From contig NZ_JADQTO010000023.1 in assembly GCF_015704865.1 (NCBI RefSeq), positions 1 to 64,000 of the forward strand: a DNA stretch of 64,000 nucleotides, given 5' to 3'. Position 1 is the first letter of the stretch; each line of letters starts with the position of its first letter. Shown here one piece after another: positions 37,511 through 45,931 of the stretch. A program made the position numbers and the translations under genes. Below the pieces are notes generated by a model, which did no database searches, was not told where the DNA came from, and worked only from the letters and a program-made list of their open reading frames with translations. Source of the DNA: Actinoplanes aureus (GTDB taxonomy: Bacteria; Actinomycetota; Actinomycetes; Mycobacteriales; Micromonosporaceae).

Positions 37511-38668
37511 ATGATCGGCGACAACCGGTTCACCGTCGCATTGACCCGGGCTCGGGCCGGACTGATGCTCGCGGTGCAGGCCGGGCTCGCCGCCGGACTG
37601 GCCTGGTATCTGGCGCACGATCTGTTCGGCCGCCCGGTGCCCTTCTTCGCGCCGATCGCCGCCGTGATCACTCTCGCCTCGTCGGTCGGCCAGCGGCTGC
37701 GGCGCACCGCCGAACTGGTGATCGGGGTCGCGGCCGGCATCGGGATCGGCGACCTGATCATCCTGCTGATCGGCGCCGGGCCGGTGCAGATCGGCCTGAT
37801 CGTGCTGCTCGCCGTGCTGATGGCGACCGCGGTGGGTGGCGGAGCGTCGCTGATCGTGCAGTCCGCCTCGTCCGCGGTGCTGGTCGCGACCCTGACCACC
37901 ACCACCGGGCAGCCGTGGACCCGGTTCTTCGACGCGCTGGTGGGCGGTGGGGTGGCCCTCGCCGTGATGACCCTGCTCCTGCCGATCAACCCGCTCACCG
38001 TGGTGCGGCGGGCCGCCGACCCGGCGTTGCGGGCGTTCACCGCCGGGCTGCACGAGGCGTCCCTCGGCCTGGCCGAGGGCGACCCGGACGTGATCCAGGC
38101 GGCGCTGACCCGGCTGCGCGAGGCGGAGGACACCTTCGCGGCGTTCACCGCCGCGATCGAGGCGGCGCGGGAGAACGTGGCCTTCGCGCCGGCCCGCTGG
38201 CGTGCCCGCGGTGCCCTCGCCCAGTACGTCGACGGCGCTCCCCAGATCACCTACGCGCTACGCAACGTCCGGGTGATGATCCGCCGGGCACAGACCGCGC
38301 TGAACGACCGGGAGCGGGTCCCGGAGGTGCTACCCGCCTCGGTGCGGCACCTCGGCGACGCCGTCGACCTGCTCCGGGAGGAGTGGGCACAGGGCGCCGA
38401 CCCGGTCGCGGCGCGCGAGCGTGCCCTGCGTGCGGCCGCCGAGTCGGGACGCGCCTACGAGGACGGCGTCGGTTACTCGGGTGGCGTGGTGGTGGCGCAG
38501 ATCCGGACCGCGGTCGCTGACCTGCTGCGGGCCACCGGCGTCGAGTACGCGGAGGCGACCCGGCAGGTCCGCGACGCGCTCGGCTGGCACGGGCGGCCGC
38601 ACGGTGCCCGGAAGCGGTCCGGCCGGCCACGGTCCGGCCCGTCCGGGTCCGGATCAATGCCTTCTTGA
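37511..38668 (+). CDS. FUSC-family membrane protein
   Basis: 385 residues. Five to six helices in the first 180 residues (AVQAGLAAGLAWYLAHDL, RPVPFFAPIAAVITLAS, LVIGVAAGIGIGDLIILLIG, IVLLAVLMATAVGGG, VGGGVALAVMTLLLPI) precede a cytoplasmic helical domain. This is the fusaric-acid-resistance/aromatic-acid exporter type half-protein. In actinobacteria such proteins are not tied to a known substrate. ATG 37511 is set by the -10 box six bases before. Confidence 0.85.
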   Translation: MIGDNRFTVALTRARAGLMLAVQAGLAAGLAWYLAHDLFGRPVPFFAPIAAVITLASSVGQRLRRTAELVIGVAAGIGIGDLIILLIGAGPVQIGLIVLLAVLMATAVGGGASLIVQSASSAVLVATLTTTTGQPWTRFFDALVGGGVALAVMTLLLPINPLTVVRRAADPALRAFTAGLHEASLGLAEGDPDVIQAALTRLREAEDTFAAFTAAIEAARENVAFAPARWRARGALAQYVDGAPQITYALRNVRVMIRRAQTALNDRERVPEVLPASVRHLGDAVDLLREEWAQGADPVAARERALRAAAESGRAYEDGVGYSGGVVVAQIRTAVADLLRATGVEYAEATRQVRDALGWHGRPHGARKRSGRPRSGPSGSGSMPS

Positions 38669-38712
38669 TCTCTCGCGGGCTCCTCGGGCGCGTCTGACCG
38701 GAATCCGGTGAC

Positions 38713-38718
38713 TAGGCT
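38713..38718 (+). promoter_or_regulatory. -10 box TAGGCT, leaderless type
   Basis: Seven bases before ATG 38726, no ribosome site between. Confidence 0.5.
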
Positions 38719-38725
38719 GGCGGGC

Positions 38726-40489
38726 ATGGCCGACGTCTCGCCGACCGGGTCGCCCGACCCGGCTGCCCACCCGCAGGCGGTCAACCCCGCCGCCGGGCCG
38801 CCGCCGCACGGCGTGGCCTCCGGCCCGCCCGCCTCCGGCCCGCCCGCCTCCGGCCCGCCCGCCTCCGGCCCGCCCGCCTCCGGCCCGCCCGCCTCCGGCC
38901 CGCCCGCCTCCGGCCCATCTCTTGCCGGCCCACCTCTGTCCGGTCCACCTGTCTCCGGGCCGTCTGGCTATGGGCCGCCGGTCTCCGGAGCCGGAGCGCC
39001 GCCGGCCACCCAGGTGTGGCCGGACACCGTGGCGCACGATCCGGTCCCGCCGTACCCGGTGGCGGACGAGGCGGCGGGTGCGCCGATCCCGGGGCGGCGG
39101 ATCGGCTGGCGACGCTGGCTGCCGGTCACCGCCGTGATCACGCTGATCGCCGGCGCCGCCATCGGCATGCTCGTCTTCCTCGGCTTCCAGATCGGCGTCA
39201 CCGGCCTGGCCATCGGCCTCACCGCGGCGATCCTCCCGGTGCCGCTGCTGGCGAGCGCCTTCGCCTGGCTCGACCGGTATGAACCGGAGCCGGTGAAGTA
39301 CCTGGTCTTCTGCTTCGCCTGGGGTGCCGCGGTGGCGACCGCGGTGGCTCTGCTGGTCAACACCGGCGCGGCGTATCTCTTCGAGGAGTTGGGGCTGCCG
39401 GACGCGCTCGTCGCGGTCCTGATCGCGCCGTTCATCGAGGAGTCGATGAAGTTCATCGGCCCGCTGCTGCTCTTCTGGCGCCGCCGGGCGGAGTGGTCCG
39501 GCATCACCGACGGCATCGTCTACTGCGGCCTCTCCGCGCTCGGCTTCGCCATGGTGGAGAACGTGCTCTACCTCGGTGGCCACGGATACGCGTCCGGCGC
39601 CAACGAGTACGGCCCGGCGACCGGCCTGCAGAACGTCTTCCTGATCTTCATCGTCCGGATCCTCTTCACCGGCTTCGCGCACCCGCTCTTCACCTCGATG
39701 GCGGGCATCGGTCTGGGCATCGCGGCGCGTTCCGCGGACCGTACGGTGCGGTGGCTGGCCCCGATCGCCGGCCTGCTCGCCGCGATGATCCTGCACGGGC
39801 TCTTCAACCTGCTTCCGACGCTCACCCAGGCGACCGGCGAGATGCTGATCATGCTGTACGGCTATCTCGGCTTCATGTTGCCGTTCTTCTTCGCCGTGGT
39901 CGGTTTCGCCATCGCGCTGCGCAGCTGGGAGGGCCGGCTGGCCGAGCGGGTCCTGCACCACTACGTGCGGGCCGGCTGGTTCGCCCCGCCGGAGGTGGCC
40001 TCGCTGGCGAGCCTGGGCCGGCGGCACTCCGCCCGGCAGTGGGCCAAGCGGGTCGCCGGGCCGGCCGGGCACCGGGCGATGCGCAACTTCCAGTTCGCCT
40101 CGACGCGGCTGGCGCTGCTCCGCGACGGCGTGCAGCGCGGCCTCGAACGGCATCCGCGGGAGCTGGAGCGGGCCCGGGCCGAGGAGCAGGAGCTGCTGGC
40201 CGCGATCACCGGTTACCGGTCGGTCTTCGCCGGGCACGATCCACAGACCCCGTCGGCGTGGTGGGACGGGCAGAGCTACCGGATCACCTTCCCGGACGGG
40301 GTGGTGCGGACCGTGGCACCCCCGGCCGAGCCCGTCATGCCGGTTCCGATGCGTCTGGCCCCGCCCCCGGTGTACCCGGGATACGCGCATTACGGCGGCT
40401 ACCCGATGAGCCCGCCGCCCTTTCCCCCGGTGCCGGGGCCGTCGGGCGGTTATCCGGACCACTCACCCTGGCAGCCACCTCAGAGGTAG
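38726..40489 (+). CDS. PrsW-family intramembrane metalloprotease
   Basis: 587 residues. A cytoplasmic N-terminus of about 125 residues holds a run of SGPPA repeats; then about eight helices. The family motifs are FIEESMKF (E238, E239, K242), VENVLYLG, HPLFTSMAG and HGLFNLLP, giving the Glu/His metal site inside the membrane. PrsW of Bacillus cleaves the anti-sigma factor RsiW; the substrate here is unknown. The C-terminus is a soluble tail with a Pro-rich end. It overlaps the convergent Cpn10-like gene by 10 bp. An ATG at 38708 exists but lies ahead of the -10 box. Confidence 0.9.
   Translation: MADVSPTGSPDPAAHPQAVNPAAGPPPHGVASGPPASGPPASGPPASGPPASGPPASGPPASGPSLAGPPLSGPPVSGPSGYGPPVSGAGAPPATQVWPDTVAHDPVPPYPVADEAAGAPIPGRRIGWRRWLPVTAVITLIAGAAIGMLVFLGFQIGVTGLAIGLTAAILPVPLLASAFAWLDRYEPEPVKYLVFCFAWGAAVATAVALLVNTGAAYLFEELGLPDALVAVLIAPFIEESMKFIGPLLLFWRRRAEWSGITDGIVYCGLSALGFAMVENVLYLGGHGYASGANEYGPATGLQNVFLIFIVRILFTGFAHPLFTSMAGIGLGIAARSADRTVRWLAPIAGLLAAMILHGLFNLLPTLTQATGEMLIMLYGYLGFMLPFFFAVVGFAIALRSWEGRLAERVLHHYVRAGWFAPPEVASLASLGRRHSARQWAKRVAGPAGHRAMRNFQFASTRLALLRDGVQRGLERHPRELERARAEEQELLAAITGYRSVFAGHDPQTPSAWWDGQSYRITFPDGVVRTVAPPAEPVMPVPMRLAPPPVYPGYAHYGGYPMSPPPFPPVPGPSGGYPDHSPWQPPQR
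38821..38910 (+). repeat. six 15-bp direct repeats inside the PrsW gene
   Basis: CGGCCCGCCCGCCTC occurs six times in a row without a single change, encoding SGPPA units. Identical copies mean recent expansion; copy number is a multiple of three bases so the frame holds. Confidence 0.95.
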
Positions 40490-40818
40490 AGGCCCGTTCC
40501 GTCCGGCTCGACCCGGGTGGCCGCGACCGCGTGCACGTCCCGCTCGCGCAGCAGGACGTACTCCTTGCCGTGCAGCTCCACCTCGGAGCGGTCGTCCGGG
40601 TCGAAGAGCACACGGTCGCCCACCACGATCGACCGGACGTTCGGGCCGACTCCGACCGCGGTGGCCCAGGACAGGCGCCGTCCCATCGACGCGGTGGCGG
40701 GAATCACGATGCCCGCGGTGGATCGGCGTTCCCCCTCGCTGCCGTCCTGACGGACGAGGACGCGATCATGCAGCATCCGGATCGGCAATCCGGTCTCGGT
40801 ACGGGCTTCGGCGCTCAC
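40480..40818 (-). CDS. Cpn10 (GroES)-like protein
   Basis: 112 residues. The Cpn10 pattern is clear: IRMLHDRVLVRQ, the loop region ERRSTAGIVIP, then VGVGPNVRSIVVGDRVLFDP and a C-terminal strand pair EYVLLRERDVHAV. The usual mobile-loop glycine triad is altered to SEGERRSTAG, so it need not bind GroEL like GroES. It is a second, divergent co-chaperonin-type protein standing alone. GTG 40818 follows TACCGT on its strand by eight bases. Confidence 0.85.
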   Translation of the reverse strand: MSAEARTETGLPIRMLHDRVLVRQDGSEGERRSTAGIVIPATASMGRRLSWATAVGVGPNVRSIVVGDRVLFDPDDRSEVELHGKEYVLLRERDVHAVAATRVEPDGTGLYL

Positions 40819-40924
40819 AAACGGAGACGGTACGCCGGTGGCCCGGGCCCCTGTACGCGTGGTCCGGGTGCCCGCGTGGAGAGCGATTCGGGCGTCCGGG
40901 CACTACGGTGATAACCGCGTAGCA

Positions 40925-42202
40925 ATGGTCGAGGGGGTAGGGCGGTTGAACCGCTTCCAGCGGGTTCGGGACAACTTGAAGAAGGCTTACGACACCGGGC
41001 GTGAGTCGGTGCGGATCGCCCGTGTCGACGACCCGTCGCCCGAGGTCGAAGAGGAACACTTCGCCCCGCCGCCACCCGAGGCGGCGATCGTGCACCACTC
41101 GACGAACAGCCTGGACGACGCCGACGTACCGCAGCCGCTGCGGATCGCCGCGGCGTGGAGCTGGCGTCTGATCGTGGTCGGCGTGATCGGCTGGGCGCTG
41201 CTGCGGGTGATCGGCCTGGTCAGCGTGGTGATCATCCCGCTCGCCATCGCATTGCTGCTCTCCGCGTTGCTGGGCCCGGCCGTCGGCTGGCTGCTCCGGC
41301 TGCACGTGCCCCGCTCGTTCGCCACGTTCCTGGTGCTGATCGGCGGCCTGGCCGCGGTGGTGGGCACGTTGACGCTGGTGGTGAACCAGTTCATCGACGG
41401 GGTGCCGCAGCTGACCGAGAACGCCAGCGCCGGCGTCCGGCAGATCCAGGAGTGGGCCCGGACCGGGCCGTTGCATCTCTCCGACGACCAGGTGGATCAG
41501 GCAATCGACTCGGCCCAGGACTGGGTCAACTCCAACACCTCGCAGCTGACCTCGACCGGCATCGCCACCGCGGCCACTCTGGCCGAGGTGCTCACCGGTC
41601 TGGTGCTGGTGCTGTTCGCGACGTTCTTCTTCCTGCGCGACGGGCGCCAGATCTGGCGGTTCATCGTCCGGCTGTTCCCGGTGAACGCGCGCTGGTCGCT
41701 GGCCGACGCCGGCGACGCCTCCTGGGCGACGCTCGGCTCCTACGTCCGGGCCACCGTCCTGGTGGCGTTCATCGACGCGGTCGGCATCGGCCTGGCCCTG
41801 TTGATCCTGGACGTCCCGTTCCCGTTCCCGCTGGCCGCCCTGGTCTTCCTCGGCGCGTTCATCCCGATCGTGGGCGCCAGCATCTCCGGGGCGGTGGCCG
41901 TCCTGGTGGCCCTGGTGGATCAGGGCTGGGTGGTCGCGCTCATCACGCTCGGCGCGGTGATCCTGGTGCAGCAGCTCGAGGGGCACGTGCTCCAGCCGCT
42001 GATCATGGGCCGGGCGGTGGCTATCCACCCGCTCGCGGTGATCATCGGAATCGCCTGCGGCGTGGTCGTCGCCGGCATCATCGGTGCCCTGGTGGCGGTG
42101 CCGATCATCGCGGTGTTCAACACCGGCATCCGGCGGCTGTCCCGGCGGCGTCCGGAGATCCCGCCCGACGCGGTGGTGGTCACGGCCGGCGGAAAGGGCT
42201 GA
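40925..42202 (+). CDS. AI-2E-family (PerM-like) membrane transporter
   Basis: 425 residues. An N-terminal acidic cytoplasmic tail of about 70 residues precedes about eight helices in the AI-2E pattern: VIIPLAIALLLSALLGPAVG, LVLIGGLAAVVGTLTLVVN, a helical loop, LFATFFFLRDGRQIWRF, ALLILDVPFPFPLAALVFLG, FIPIVGASISG and QQLEGHVLQPLIMGRAV. The motif E-x-x-x-L-x-P-x-x-x-G is kept. The family exports diverse small molecules or sodium; substrate not assigned. ATG 40925 is chosen; TTG 40946 is possible. Confidence 0.86.
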   Translation: MVEGVGRLNRFQRVRDNLKKAYDTGRESVRIARVDDPSPEVEEEHFAPPPPEAAIVHHSTNSLDDADVPQPLRIAAAWSWRLIVVGVIGWALLRVIGLVSVVIIPLAIALLLSALLGPAVGWLLRLHVPRSFATFLVLIGGLAAVVGTLTLVVNQFIDGVPQLTENASAGVRQIQEWARTGPLHLSDDQVDQAIDSAQDWVNSNTSQLTSTGIATAATLAEVLTGLVLVLFATFFFLRDGRQIWRFIVRLFPVNARWSLADAGDASWATLGSYVRATVLVAFIDAVGIGLALLILDVPFPFPLAALVFLGAFIPIVGASISGAVAVLVALVDQGWVVALITLGAVILVQQLEGHVLQPLIMGRAVAIHPLAVIIGIACGVVVAGIIGALVAVPIIAVFNTGIRRLSRRRPEIPPDAVVVTAGGKG

Positions 42203-42228
42203 GGGCGGGACCCGTACGGGTCCCGCCC
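42203..42228. terminator. 26-bp perfect palindrome, bidirectional terminator
   Basis: GGGCGGGACCCGT is followed directly by its exact reverse complement. It starts one base after the AI-2E stop codon and precedes the convergent DUF1416 stop by 19 bp, so it should end both transcripts. There is no T run. Confidence 0.8.
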
Positions 42229-42247
42229 CCTCACAGAGCGTGGACGA

Positions 42248-42583
42248 TCAGGCGGTGGCCACGTTCAGCGCGACCTCGTTAACCCCTCGGGTGGCGTCCA
42301 CCGCGAGCTCACCGTTGCCGAACCGGCTGAGCGCCCGCACGGTCCAGGAGCCGGGCGCCGCGAAGAAGCGGAAGACACCCTCCGGGGAGGCGACGACCTC
42401 GGCGGTGAACTCGCCGGAGGAGTCCAGCAGACGGACGTACGCACCGCCTGCGGCCTCACCCTCGGCAGTACGCACGATGCCGGTGATGACGGTCTCCTTC
42501 TCCAGGTCCACGCTACTGGGGAGGGGCGCGGACTGGTCCGGAGCGGCGCAACCGGCGGCGACGTTGGTGGCGGGAGAAGTCAT
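42248..42583 (-). CDS. DUF1416 (SseC-like) protein
   Basis: 111 residues: MTSPATNVAAGCAAPDQSAP, then ETVITGIVRTAEGEAAGGAYV and GEFTAEVVASPEGVFRFFA, a small beta-sandwich resembling carboxypeptidase-regulatory domains. In actinobacteria this family is nearly always coded directly after the thiosulfate sulfurtransferase gene (SseC after CysA in mycobacteria), exactly as here with two bases between. It is thus a presumed partner in sulfur transfer. The N-terminal cysteine Cys12 could carry sulfur; that is inference. Confidence 0.88.
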   Translation of the reverse strand: MTSPATNVAAGCAAPDQSAPLPSSVDLEKETVITGIVRTAEGEAAGGAYVRLLDSSGEFTAEVVASPEGVFRFFAAPGSWTVRALSRFGNGELAVDATRGVNEVALNVATA

Positions 42584-42585
42584 GA

Positions 42586-43434
42586 TCACGCCTTTCCGGG
42601 TTCGTCGCCGAGCGCGATCGGCACGCCGATCAGCGAGCCGTACTCGGTCCACGAACCGTCGTAGTTCTTCACGTTCTCCTGACCGAGCAGCTCCTTGAGC
42701 ACGAACCAGGTGTGCGAGGAGCGCTCGCCGATCCGGCAGTACGCGATGGTGTCCTTGCTGCCGTCCAGCCCGGCCTCGCCGTAGATCTTGGCGAGCTCGT
42801 CGTCCGACTTGAAGGTGCCGTCCTCGTTGGCCGCCTTGCTCCACGGCACGCTGATCGCGGTCGGGATGTGGCCGGCCCGCTGCGACTGCTCCTGCGGCAG
42901 GTGAGCGGGCGCGAGCAGGCGACCGGCGAACTCGTCGGGGCTGCGCACGTCGACCAGGTTCTTCACGCCGATGGCCTCGACGACCTCATCGCGGAAGGCG
43001 CGGATCGACTTGTCCTGCGGCTGGGCCACGTAGCTGGTCTTCGCGCGGACCGGCACGTCCTTGGTGTAGACGCGGGCGTCCAGCTCCCACTTCTTGCGGC
43101 CGCCGTCGAGCAGCTTCACGTCGCCGTGGCCGTACAGCTTGAAGTACCAGTACGCGTACGCGGCGAACCAGTTGTTGTTGCCGCCGTAGAGGACCACGGT
43201 GTCGTCGTTGGAGATGCCGCGCTCGGAGAGCAGAGCGGCGAACTGCTCCTGGTTGACGAAGTCCCGGCGGACCGGGTCCTGCAGGTCCTTCTTCCAGTCA
43301 ATCTTGATGGCGCCCGGGATGTGGCCGCCGTCGTAGGCAGTGGTGTCCTCGTCGACCTCGACGAAGACGACGCCCGGCGTCTCCAGGTTGTTCTCGGCCC
43401 AGTCGGCCGACACGAGTGCGGTGTCGCGACTCAT
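42586..43434 (-). CDS. thiosulfate sulfurtransferase (rhodanese)
   Basis: 282 residues with two rhodanese domains. The first is inactive-type, the second carries catalytic Cys233 in YCRIGERSSHTW, the CRxGxR(S/T) loop of thiosulfate/mercaptopyruvate sulfurtransferases (called CysA/SseA in actinobacteria). It moves sulfane sulfur to thiol acceptors. The messenger begins with a cysteine-rich leader peptide 180 bases upstream, and the DUF1416 gene follows two bases after its stop. ATG 43434 has AAGGGAGTG upstream. Confidence 0.94.
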   Translation of the reverse strand: MSRDTALVSADWAENNLETPGVVFVEVDEDTTAYDGGHIPGAIKIDWKKDLQDPVRRDFVNQEQFAALLSERGISNDDTVVLYGGNNNWFAAYAYWYFKLYGHGDVKLLDGGRKKWELDARVYTKDVPVRAKTSYVAQPQDKSIRAFRDEVVEAIGVKNLVDVRSPDEFAGRLLAPAHLPQEQSQRAGHIPTAISVPWSKAANEDGTFKSDDELAKIYGEAGLDGSKDTIAYCRIGERSSHTWFVLKELLGQENVKNYDGSWTEYGSLIGVPIALGDEPGKA

Positions 43435-43585
43435 CGGTTCACTCCCTTGATGGTGGGTGAGGGGTGAGTCAGCGCGCGGAGAAGTGGTCGCACTCCGCGC
43501 GGACCCATGGATAGGTGGGATCACGGGCTGGTTGTGCGACGGCGCCACTGCCGGACAGGGAATTTGCCCTGGGCTTAGAGAGAGA

Positions 43586-43600
43586 TGGTGCTCAGCACCA
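43586..43600 (-). promoter_or_regulatory. small palindrome behind the Cys leader peptide
   Basis: GGTGC and GCACC with three bases between form a short hairpin 14 bases beyond the leader stop codon. It is a candidate part of an attenuation structure together with the AGGG/CCCT pair downstream. Confidence 0.4.
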
Positions 43601-43614
43601 AGTGGCCCCGTCTG

Positions 43615-43689
43615 TCAGACAGGGCGACACAGGCACGCGGCCACGCGGCACAGGTCGACCGCGCGCCTCTTCGTGAGCAACAGGCTCAT
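43615..43689 (-). CDS. cysteine-rich leader peptide of the sulfurtransferase operon
   Basis: A 24-codon ORF: MSLLLTKRRAVDLC, then RVAACLCRPV and stop. The block RRAVDLCRVAACLC with Cys14, Cys19 and Cys21 near the end is the hallmark of actinobacterial sulfur-gene leader peptides. Ribosome stalling at these cysteine codons when cysteinyl-tRNA is short would report sulfur status and change expression of the genes behind it. Its stop lies 180 bases before the sulfurtransferase start. It is below normal ORF length limits and would be missed by gene finders. Confidence 0.85.
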   Translation of the reverse strand: MSLLLTKRRAVDLCRVAACLCRPV

Positions 43690-43768
43690 GGGAAGCGACA
43701 CTACCAGCGTGCCCAGAGCGCGGAACAGCACCGACCACCATCCGGGAACGGGTGACTCCGGTGTGTCG

Positions 43769-44560
43769 TCAGACACCAGCCGCCGACAGGTTGACGTTCT
43801 GCGCCCCGGCGGTCACCCGCAGACCCTCGGGCAACGCCTGAACCTCACGCAGCGTGAGGTTCATCGGCAGCTCGGGTACGGCGAAGTCGAAGGCGAGGCT
43901 CTCGGCGAACCGGGCCACCAGATTCTGGATGAGCGGGGAGTCCGGCAGGTCCGGCGCGGTCACGTCGGAGAACCGGACCCGGACCACCTCGCCGTCGACG
44001 GTCAGCTCGGCCGTACCGGCGACCTCGATCGGCTTCTGGCCCGGAATCGTCAGCGGCGCCGAGCCGACCAGCTTGCCGTCCTTCTCGGCCAGCTTCACCC
44101 CGTCCGGGCCGACCAGCTCGGCCAGCTGGGCATAGTCGACGGTGCCGACTCCGGTGACCGTGCCGGCCACCACGTCACCCTGGCCACTGCGCAGCGTGTC
44201 CAGCGGCGCGTTGACGTCCTGAGCGCGGATGTCCAGCAGCGGCATCCGGACGGTCTCGCCGGTGCCGGTCGGTGCGGCGAAGTCCGGCAGCCCGATCCGG
44301 ATCTCCTGGTACTCGCCGGCGAGGACCTGGGTCAGGAACGGCACACCGGCGATGGTGACCTCGGGCTCGCCGCTGGTGGACTTCTGGTTCGCCACCTCTT
44401 CGGAGACGCGCTGGGCCAGGACCCGCTCGGCGTACGAGGCGCCGAAGCGGTCGAGGGCGAACAGGCCCGCGAGCAGGAGCACGAGCAGCACCAGGACGAC
44501 GGTCAGCAGCGCACGACCCCGGCGGCGTCGTGGACGTTCCGTTTCGTACACCTCGGCCAC
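43769..44560 (-). CDS. LmeA/DUF2993 lipid-binding protein
   Basis: 263 residues: a short basic N-terminus (RPRRRRGRA), one helix (LLTVVLVLLVLLLAGLFAL) and an external DUF2993 domain with long beta-strand repeats (EVTIAGVPFLTQVLAGEY, VDYAQLAELVGPDGVKL, LPEGLRVTAGAQNVNLSAAGV). In mycobacteria LmeA of this family binds phosphoinositides and affects lipomannan; lipid binding here is by analogy. GTG 44560 has GGGGAGG upstream; an ATG at 44602 lacks one. Confidence 0.85.
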   Translation of the reverse strand: MAEVYETERPRRRRGRALLTVVLVLLVLLLAGLFALDRFGASYAERVLAQRVSEEVANQKSTSGEPEVTIAGVPFLTQVLAGEYQEIRIGLPDFAAPTGTGETVRMPLLDIRAQDVNAPLDTLRSGQGDVVAGTVTGVGTVDYAQLAELVGPDGVKLAEKDGKLVGSAPLTIPGQKPIEVAGTAELTVDGEVVRVRFSDVTAPDLPDSPLIQNLVARFAESLAFDFAVPELPMNLTLREVQALPEGLRVTAGAQNVNLSAAGV

Positions 44561-44634
44561 TGGACCTCCCCGGTCTACCCACCTGGTCTGGGGAACGTAC
44601 ATGCCCCCGCTGTGGGTTCACCGAAACGGCGGGG

Positions 44635-45627
44635 TCAGGTCAGATACCAGTGCGTCAGCGCGTACGCCGCGGCCGCCGTCAGCGCGAACCCGCCGAGCGG
44701 CCCCTGCATGTGCCGGGCCAGCCAGAACGTCGGCGCCTCGCCGGCCAGCCGGCGGCCCGCCTCGCCGAAGTTGACCGCCAGATCCACGAGGTTGGCCGCC
44801 ACGGCGGCGACCAGGCCGAGCACCGCGCCCTTGGCCGGGGTGAACGGCAACACCAGGTAGCTGCCGAGCATGGCGGCGGCGAGCGTGCCGAGCATGGCAC
44901 CGAGCACGATGCCGGTCGCGCCGCGCGGGACCTGTGCGGCGATCCGCGGCTTCGGGAACACCGCGTCGGTCAGACGGGCGACCATCAGCGCGACCCCGGC
45001 CCCGGTGCAGCAGACCAGGATGGTCTGCGCGCCGAGCGGCTGCCGGGTGAGCACCAGCAGGATCGCGTACGCCACCGCGCCGAGCACGATGAGCAGGGTG
45101 CTGCGCCACGAGTCCTTGGCCCGCTGCCGGTCACCGGCCCGGATCACCTGGCCGATCATGGCGACCACGAAACCGCCGAGGGCGACGAAGAGCAGCGGGA
45201 GGAATCGCGCGGACGTGCCGCTGACCGCCAGGTAGTCGGCGATCAGGGCGGTGACCGCGACGACGCCAGCGGTGGCGGCCGCGGCCGGCGGGTGCAGTGC
45301 CATGGTCCAGGCCAGCAGGCCGAGCAGCTGCACTCCGAAGAGCACGATCGCGTACGAGAGGCGCCCGTTCGGCCCGGTGGTCTGAGCGCCGATGGTCAGG
45401 GCGATGGCGAGCAGCGCGGCGAACCCGGCGATGGCGACCGAGAGTTTCGGCCGGACCGGGACGACCTCGATCTCCTCGAACTCCTCCCCGTCCTCGCTGT
45501 CGTCGGAGGGGGACTGGTCGTCCTCCCCGTCCGGGACGGCGCCGTAGAAACCGGCCTTGGGCCGGCCCGGGTTCATCCGGGCGACCTGCTGGGAGGCTTC
45601 GGCATCCCAGGGATCGTCCTGCGGCAT
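44635..45627 (-). CDS. multi-helix membrane protein, function unknown
   Basis: 330 residues. An acidic cytoplasmic N-terminus (GEDDQSPSDDSEDGEEFEEI) of about 65 residues precedes eight to nine helices, for example LSVAIAGFAALLAIALTIG, LFGVQLLGLLAWTMALH, GVVAVTALIADYLAV and GAMLGTLAAAMLGSYLVL. No transporter or enzyme motif is recognised; the CdsA signature is absent. ATG 45627. Confidence 0.7.
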   Translation of the reverse strand: MPQDDPWDAEASQQVARMNPGRPKAGFYGAVPDGEDDQSPSDDSEDGEEFEEIEVVPVRPKLSVAIAGFAALLAIALTIGAQTTGPNGRLSYAIVLFGVQLLGLLAWTMALHPPAAAATAGVVAVTALIADYLAVSGTSARFLPLLFVALGGFVVAMIGQVIRAGDRQRAKDSWRSTLLIVLGAVAYAILLVLTRQPLGAQTILVCCTGAGVALMVARLTDAVFPKPRIAAQVPRGATGIVLGAMLGTLAAAMLGSYLVLPFTPAKGAVLGLVAAVAANLVDLAVNFGEAGRRLAGEAPTFWLARHMQGPLGGFALTAAAAYALTHWYLT

Positions 45628-45931
45628 GGAGGGGAACACGCCTGCGATCGTGCCAGACGGGTGACCGTCGTCCCAATCGCTGCGCCGGACCACGTCCGCT
45701 GCGTCACCGGCCTCCGATGAACGGGCGGTTACAAATCAGCCGTTCAGCCACCCTGAGTGCGTTCGCTACATCACTTGGGTGTGCGAGCGGGGCGTCAGGA
45801 CGTATGCATCGGTTAAGGTGAGCGCAACCCACCCGTCGGTGACGCCGGGCCCCAGTTCTCCGGTGGCGGAGCGTTGAGCTGCGCAAACCGGGTCACCCGA
45901 GCGGCCTCGCGCCGCGAGGACGGAGGTGAGT
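45628..45931. other. divergent gap before glnR
   Basis: About 300 bases between the membrane protein and glnR. It holds AT-rich patches (TTACAAATCAG near 45730 and GGTTAAGGTGAG near 45812, the latter with a -10-like TTAAGGT) and should contain promoters for both genes. No GlnR-type or PHO repeats stand out. Confidence 0.4.

Noticed and set aside
38821..38910. Direct repeats as a CRISPR array
   Set aside because: Units are 15 bp with no spacers and lie inside a coding frame.
38654..40462. A 602-codon minus-strand frame opposite the PrsW gene
   Set aside because: Low-complexity Arg/Gly/Glu/His product; PrsW motifs are present on the plus strand.
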